Positions 57,751 to 64,000 of a stretch of DNA of 64,000 bases are shown piece after piece. Source of the stretch: Polytrichum commune (Eukaryota; Streptophyta; Polytrichopsida; Polytrichales; Polytrichaceae). Where the stretch lies: assembly GCA_950295325.1 (NCBI GenBank), contig OX485803.1:37897554-37961553 (forward strand), in the 5' to 3' direction. The translations under genes and the position numbers were made by a program. Positions within the stretch are counted from its first letter, which is position 1. Every line of letters begins with the position of its first letter. The notes under the pieces were generated by a model that did no database searches, was not told where the DNA came from, and saw only the letters and a list, made by a program, of their open reading frames with translations.

Positions 57751-58969
57751 ATTCATTGTAGGTTTATGATTACGACTCGGAGCCAACATTATCATTCTTT
57801 ATTTTCATGAGCATCAGAAGGTCAATCATTAGATCTCTCAGACGTTGAACCAGTGGTAGCATCCAACAAGGTTTTTCAGCCTATTTAGGCATAGAGAACT
57901 GCCACTCGATCTCACGTTCTTTGGGTAAGAATCATTAACGATATGAAGAAGGAGACGCAACGAGGAATTTGGGATTGATTTTCCAATTGAATAGGGACAA
58001 TTTTCCTACAAGATTGGAAATTTTGGTTTAAAACGTGGATAACGAAGAAACGTCAACGCAATACCAATTTTAATGACTGATATGCAGTCAAATTATTACC
58101 CAACATTTAGAACACAAAGCGTTCCAAACTTATGAACAATGGAGGGATACTTATTGGATAAAGTTGCGCCAGGTGAAGCGGAACTGAAAAAACTCGAATG
58201 AAGTTGGTTTCCGCATTGAAAGAATGTGCAACTTTCGGTTTATTGGCCACTTCTGTGAATAAGACAAAATAATTAGAGGACGTCTTTGTATTGGATGAAG
58301 AGGGAATTTTTCTTGGAAAACCTAAAAAAAAGATTCTCTCCTCCGTATCCGCGAGTATGTTGATCCCGATCTTTCCACTCTTCCGTTATGCCCAAGTTAT
58401 TCATGCCGCATTAATTTTTTTAAGGGTACCATCAACCGGTTGAGGGGTTATTTCAGGTTCAACTCTTGCTATGGATAAATTATTGATCATTGTTGTTGTT
58501 TCTTGTATGTAATGAATTATGGATCATTGTTGTTGGATGTTGATATCATTACATATTGTTGTTGTATGTTGATAGGTTCTTTGAACGTTGTTGTTGAATG
58601 GTGTATATTGTTTGTAGATATAATTTTGCTACATTGAAAACCGGCTTACTTATCAGTGTCCAACTTTTTGGCCGGTTGTCATTACAATGAAGAGGAAATT
58701 AGCCGGCACTTGGAAAAAATTGTAAAATATTACCCAGTCCAAATTAATGACAACCAGTTTGCAACTGGTCAAATCCTGAAAAAACCGGTAGAAGTTGTGA
58801 AGGGGCGGATTTTATCTGGATGAGCTCAAAAATCTCCCGAACCTTGACTTGAATCCCTGAAAGTTGAAGTCATTAATCTTCAGTGGTACTTTGAAGCTTT
58901 GTTCCTAGAGTAATTGCAAGTTTTTAAAGGTGCACATGAAAATTGCAGACATGCAAATAGAGGGATGGA
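57751..58969. other. degenerate DNA, no gene
   Basis: 58620-58800 contains several CCGG words (CCGGTTGTCATTACAATG, AAACCGGTAG). Broken frames at 58020-58200 are not assignable. Confidence 0.45.
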
Positions 58970-59306
58970 TAACATTACCCAACCCAATACTCTTAACTCC
59001 GGCGCGGAGTTCGATGCGGCTCCGGGGAGGTTCGGATGCCAGCTCCGGTGGGTTCGGGTGGGTTGGGGCAAAAATTGCCGCCTATTTTTTTGTTTGGGTG
59101 GGGCCTTACTTGATCTCATAAGGGGCCTCCTAGAGTAATTTGGGGCCATAGAACCCAAATTTAGCAAAAAAAAACCAAAAAAAACCATCAAGGGGCCAAA
59201 ACAGGGAGGGCCAGAAAAATGGACCCACCGGAGCTGGCATCCGAACCTCCCCGGAGCCGCATCGAACTCCGCGCCGGAGTTAAGAGTATTGGGTTGGGTA
59301 ATGTTA
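58970..59306. mobile_element. MITE sharing its ends with the MULE, copy 2
   Basis: TAACATTACCCAACCCAATA ... complement at the other end, with the same CTCCGGCGCGGAGTTCG inner arm. The interior is the reverse complement of 37038-37388, so the two copies are in opposite orientation. No target duplication is recognisable. Confidence 0.88.
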
Positions 59307-59309
59307 GGG

Positions 59310-60524
59310 CAGAGAGACTTATTCCATTGTGGAGATCAGGCCACCCTCTGCATAAAGCATCATGCACCAGTGTCTGAAATTTTTGGGAATCATATTCCTT
59401 TTCTCCATTCTTGAGCAGCCAACGGATTTAGTAGCTTACAGGGCACACATGCCTCTGTGATTTTCTCATACTGTTCTTTAAAAATTAAGAGTAGGTTTAA
59501 CTATAGATTTGTTGATCATTGATCTAGGCCTCATGCTCAGTAATGAATAATTGATGCAAATTCCTTCGCACTTAGCACTCAAGCAACCAATTTGCCCTCG
59601 GTTACTATGCTATGTCTTACTAATCATTCAAACACAGCAAAACCAAAATATTGGAGGAACTTACAACATGTTAGTAACAAATTTCTTATTAAATTGATTA
59701 TTACAACCATCCATTGTGACATGTTCCTTGCAACAAAATGACAAGGAAATACATAAATAAATCATTTTTTGGTTGTCAAGTAGAGGTTTTTTGTTGCAGT
59801 TTTTGGACAATTAGCAACCAAAACCATCCAATTAACAACCAAAATGATTTATTTATGCTCTTTTTCTTTTTCTTTTTCTTTTGCCATGAGTAGCAATGGA
59901 CAAGTCGCAACAAATGATTGTAATGGACAAGTTATCTTCTAGTGTTTATAAATGTAACTATGGTCATGATTGTCTATATGAAGCATATTGGTGTTAGTCT
60001 AACACCCCCAAATTTTTGAAACTTGTATTTGGGTGGTGTGTGATCATGCGTAGGTCAAAAGAACGGACATCAAAATAACATGTGTACAAAAGAAGATTGA
60101 ACTACATGCTCAAAATGTGTTAACCATTGTAGGCTCAATAGTCGACACAATTGGGGGTCCTATATGACCATCTTATAACAACAAAAATCTTCACTATGAC
60201 AAATTTTCATTTCTTAAAAAGACAGCTTCGTTATAAACTAGATGAACTCCAAAAAAATAAGGTTTAATACAAAGGGCTCAAATTGGATGCTAATTATGCT
60301 AAGAGATTAATACTAATCATCTTGCATTAATTGCATGTTTCATATCCTATAGATAGTGGGTGCATAACTAAGATGAATACATGGCATTAATATATGAAAT
60401 CAATAAGGGTAGCAAATTTCAATGCTAATTGAATAGTGACACTTGGTAGGTATCACATGATAAGATCTAATCATTATATACCCAAGTCATTATATGGGTA
60501 TCTTGGATCTTGGATAAAAATGTG
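59310..60524. other. AT-rich DNA, no gene
   Basis: No element ends or frames supported. (TTTTC)n-like run near 59861-59880. Confidence 0.5.
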
Positions 60525-60585
60525 TCGTAATATCGAGTGTGTTGTATAAACGAGTGTCGTGCTAACAGGGTTAGACTGTACATGC
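60525..60585 (+). repeat. fragment of family A
   Basis: AATATCGAG-GTG-TATAAACGAGTGT then TAGA-T-TAC matches 21337-21395 in the same orientation. Confidence 0.55.
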
Positions 60586-60617
60586 ATATGGCAGGTACAC
60601 AGGGGGTTGGTGGGCAT

Positions 60618-60840
60618 ATAGGGTTGGGCTGACCCCCTATAGGTTTGTTACCAATTCATCTCAAATGACATCAAGTGGACTAATTTAGTGTCTTCAAAGC
60701 TAATTCCAATCTCAAGTCCAGTTTTCTTAGAAAAAGAAAACTCCGAACTGCATAATTTTTCATGGGTTTTATGTATGATGAATGAGGGGTATGCCCGTAC
60801 ACAATAACCTTGTCTCTTCATAATCATGTGCACGGGTGTA
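60618..60840 (-). mobile_element. MITE family M, copy 3, degenerate
   Basis: Contains CCCCTATAGGTTTGTTACC, CATCTCAAATGACATCAAGT and a right end with ATGATGAATGAGGGGTATGC. The left end is lost. Confidence 0.6.
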
Positions 60841-60925
60841 ACACACAGGGATAGACATAAGATTGTTGGGATATCAATTTATATACAACGGGCCAGGACG
60901 GCATGGGTCCAAGCTAGTTGGTTCC

Positions 60926-62323
60926 TGTGAGGCCAAACCACCCACCCTTAAGCGTCCTAGTCCGGGTGAGGGAATGGGGATCACATTCATGTTCAATTAA
61001 TTCCTTCTTCCCAACGTCGCTAAGTTCCATCACATTTCCCATCAACTCTTGCACACCAATTTATTCCATAATACGAGTACAAGCATTGAAAAATGCTATT
61101 CTCTATTTATTCCCTTCTTCCTACACTAATCTACACACCAACTCTCAAATCCCTACCAAAAGCTCATCCCCCTATGTCACCCTCTAATTTACTAATGAGT
61201 TGAACTCCTAGTCTAATTTCTTCCCCTCCTCCCTACTTAACTAAACCCACCATAATAAGTGGCCTTATTATCCATGGCCTCTTCCCCTAACCGGGGCTAA
61301 CTCATAACCGGTCCCGTAACCTTCGACCCGTCCCTCCGAGGTTAGCCTCAACCAGCAACAATTCAGTCCAGCTCCTAGGTTAGCCTTGACTAGCAGCAAC
61401 TCAGTCCAGCTCTGAGGTTAGCCTCAACCAGCAACAATTCAGTCCAACTCCGAGGTTAGCCTCAACCCAACAGTAATTCAGTCCGCCCCGAGGTTAGCCT
61501 CAGCCCAACAGTAATTCAGTCCGCCCCGAGGTTAGCCTCAGCCCAACAGTAATTCAGTCCGCTCTGAGGTTAGTCTCAACCCAACAGTAATTCAGTCCAG
61601 CTCCTAGGTTAGCCTCGACCAGCAGCAACTCAGTCCAACTCCGAGGTTAGCCTTAATCCAACAGGTTGTTCAATCCAGCTCCGAGGTTAGCCTTAATCCA
61701 GCAGTAGTTCAGTCCAGCTCCGAGGTTAGCCTCAACCCAGCAGCAATTCAGTCCCCTACCTAATTCCACTAAGTCTAATAAGTCTTCCCCTAATGCACCT
61801 ACCTAATTCCACTAATCCGAATAAGTCTTCCCCTAATGCACCTACCTAATTCCACTAATCCTAATAAGTCTTCCCCTAATTTCCGCTTCTTCCAAGCTCT
61901 AAGAGCTCAACCTCCTCGAGAAGAGAGAGAGAGAAGAGGAAGCAAAAATGAGAGGAGAAGAAGAAAGGAAGAGGAGGAGAGGGTACCCAAGGCCACAAAC
62001 CCCCTTAACCTTCTCCTACTTAGTAGGACCTTATCCTATCCACTAAATCTTCACCCCCTAAACCAACAAGAACATGTTCTAATTCAAACATTTAAATCCA
62101 AGGCCCTTCCTCTTGCTTCATCAAACACTACTCACCTAACCAAAACACTCCCTAATGTCACTAAGCTTCTACTTCACCACACAAAATAGGCTTAAGGCCT
62201 AAACATAAATCCCCACCAAGCCTCACTCTTTTTATACTTTTGATTGTTTCAATAACACTCCAAATGCAATTCTAAGTATATTCTAAGCATAAAACAAATA
62301 TGAGCACTCATTTTTGTCTCATA
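60926..62323 (-). mobile_element. solo LTR (relative C)
   Basis: Begins TGTGAGGCCAAACCACCCAC and ends TCTCATA (CA tip changed to TA). GTTCC flanks both sides (60921-60925, 62324-62328). Keeps CCTTAAGCGTCC and the TATA region 62223-62241 on the - strand. No internal domain. Confidence 0.82.
61321..61765. repeat. minisatellite in solo LTR C
   Basis: About ten units of 40 bp built on CCGAGGTTAGCCTCAACCCA and GCAATTCAGTCCAGCT. GAGGTTAGCCTC is palindromic. Confidence 0.88.
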
Positions 62324-62328
62324 GTTCC

Positions 62329-63024
62329 ATAAGGATTGAGGCACCAATAATATTTTAATGCTAAATGTGTCGTGAAATAAAACACGAACCTAAATCCTAA
62401 AGTTTGGAGCCTCCAAAGGACTATGGCGTCACCACATTTACTACAAAGAGGCCACATTTTGTTCATTCAATTCTTGAAAAAAATTAAATTGCGAATCTCC
62501 TTCTACCAATCAAAGATAGTTGAGTATCTAGCGTTAATGCTAAAACATGATGTAAAATAGTTCAAGAATCTCAACCATCTCTCAATTTAGTTGTAGTTAA
62601 TTATAGGCTCTTTACTAGTGTACCCATCTTAACTCTTTATGGCTATGTTGCACATTATAATTGCACATCTTCCAAGCTTGGATGACTACATACCACATAC
62701 TTACACTAGGTACTTGAGAAATGTGATCTAGAATAAAAAAATTGCCCATAAATATGACCACTGACAGATTGGACAGCATCTGCCAATTCAAAAGACAATG
62801 GCAGACAGGCATGGCCAATATGATCCGCGGGACCATTGTCCCGACCTCGTAAGTTGTCCACAGACTCCCTTGTGGTCGAAGGCGTGGCTCGTGATACGGA
62901 TTGAACACTGTGAGCCACTCAAACCGCTCATGGGTTGAATTAAGGCCTACAATCTACAAAAATGAAGAAGTTAGTGGTTAGAATTAGTCAATATATAGGT
63001 GACTATTAGTTTTTGAGACAACTG
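62329..63024. other. mixed DNA, no gene
   Basis: 62760-62940 is GC-richer with two overlapping - strand frames but no recognisable family. Nothing else is supported. Confidence 0.45.
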
Positions 63025-63110
63025 CCTGTGGATGCGAATTGTGTAAGAGACTGGTATTAGGTCTGGACCAACCCGGATTCGAATCCGGTTGGTTACATTG
63101 ACTGGTGCTA
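63025..63110 (+). repeat. possible tRNA-derived SINE head
   Basis: TGGATGCGAATTGTGTAAGAG resembles an A box, and 37 bp on GGATTCGAATCC (63075-63086) fits a B box inside a perfect palindrome. The sequence does not fold as a full tRNA. The 3' end of the element is not found. Confidence 0.4.
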
Positions 63111-63354
63111 TCCTATATTGAGCTAGTGATAAAACAGAAATAATTTATAGGCGGATACAAAGAAGGTGTTACTACGCGGTTGTGCGTAGAACCTTCTCAA
63201 GTAGTTTTCATCTTTTAGAAACATGTTATTATTTACCCACGTGAAGTAATCAAACCGCTCGCGGTTGGATTAACATTTATAGCCTAAGTAGAAAGGAAGT
63301 CGGTAAATAAAAATTAGATTTAGATTAATTAGTTAGTATGAAGAAATTTAGACA

Positions 63355-63700
63355 AGGGATGAAGGACAACGAAAGACAAAGTCGAAGGGATGAATGATAG
63401 TGTAGGACGATGCCAAATGAATGAAAGACAACGTCGAAGGGATGAATGACGTCGAAAAGGATGAATGACAGTGTAGGACGATGCCGAATGGATGAAAGAC
63501 AACGAAAGACAACGTCGAAGGGATGAATGACAGTGTAGGACGACGCCGAAGGGATGAATAACAACATAGGACGACGTTGGACGTAGGATGACAACGAACA
63601 AATGATGATATCAACTGGATGAGAAGTCGAGCGGATGAAGGTGTAAATGTAGGACAACAACGAACGGAGGATGACGTCAACGGATGAGATGTTGAGCGGA
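63355..63700. repeat. minisatellite, GAAGGGATGAATGAC type
   Basis: Irregular tandem units of 20-60 bp with ACAACGTCGAAGGGATGAAT and AGTGTAGGACGATGCCG. Three long - strand frames across it arise from the repeat and are not called. Confidence 0.85.
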
Positions 63701-63915
63701 TGAAGGCCGTTGGATCAAACGGTTGGGAAACCAACACCGTTGGATCTAGGGGTTTAGATAATGGCGGCTAGAGTAATGGCAGCCGTGAAGGCCAACCGTT
63801 AGATGTAGGTATGATTTGATCTACGGCTAAGAAGACTTGGTGGTTGGAAGGGGTAGTCCCCCAAAGGGAGTGCAAGGGTTCATTCTCACTCTCTCATTCT
63901 AGTGGTTAGGACTAG

Positions 63916-63918
<3 letters not shown>

Positions 63919-63946
<28 letters not shown>
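63919..63946 (+). repeat. (TC)n microsatellite
   Basis: About 14 tandem TC units. Confidence 0.9.
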
Positions 63947-63950
<4 letters not shown>

Positions 63951-64000
63951 TCTTGTGATTAGCACGACTCTTCTCTTTGCCCCTCTTCATGTAGGTAGAT

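Noticed and set aside
63325-63737. Three long overlapping - strand frames rich in Ser/His
   Set aside because: They follow the minisatellite period in all frames and are not genes.

Overview
The window is nuclear DNA of a land plant with a repeat-rich genome. Evidence: GT-AG introns; a convergent two-gene Mutator-like (MULE) transposon with a SWIM-finger transposase; an intact Ty3/gypsy element plus solo LTRs; several MITE families; and one intact host gene of the plant PLAC8 (cell number regulator) family. There is no sign of operons, Shine-Dalgarno sites or CRISPR. The hAT-type C-terminus and the MULE style make me lean towards a fern, lycophyte or gymnosperm rather than a crop angiosperm, but that is a weak guess.

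Layout. 1-1580: AT-rich flank. 1581-11773: a 10.2-kb MULE with 521-bp, almost identical terminal inverted repeats. On the + strand it carries a three-exon gene of unknown family with a C2HC finger (4133-6725). On the - strand it carries the transposase (10655-7896), so the two genes converge as in maize MuDR. Both genes have in-frame stops. 11783-17806: AT-rich, one MITE. 17807-20022 (-): a three-exon PLAC8 gene, reconstructed from splice sites, 123 codons, no defect seen. 20435-23327: a 2.9-kb long-TIR element (family A) about 410 bp upstream of the PLAC8 start, with a decayed coding remnant. 23328-38478: degenerate repeats, including a long hairpin, two copies of a G/C-ended hAT-like MITE with 8-bp target duplications, a second family-A copy with nested MITEs, a solo LTR with a paralogous empty site, a SINE-like tandem pair, foldbacks, and a MITE that shares its ends with the MULE.

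38484-49261: an intact Ty3/gypsy retrotransposon on the - strand with 1784-bp LTRs, a CCGGT target duplication and one uninterrupted 2079-codon gag-pol frame. 49411-49993: an array of short perfect hairpins, many sharing a GTCT loop. 50135-64000: AT-rich DNA with MITEs, a hAT transposase C-terminal relic, an unusual G-poor ORF, a truncated LTR, a second MULE-like MITE, a second solo LTR, a possible tRNA-derived SINE and a minisatellite.

How the parts relate. Almost everything is mobile DNA at different stages: a young retrotransposon, a MULE with fresh ends but stop-bearing genes, non-autonomous elements that could be moved by that MULE family or by an unseen hAT, and solo LTRs left by recombination. 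The LTR relatives share an edge-proximal TATA motif but each carries its own minisatellite. PLAC8 is the only feature I would call a functional host gene.
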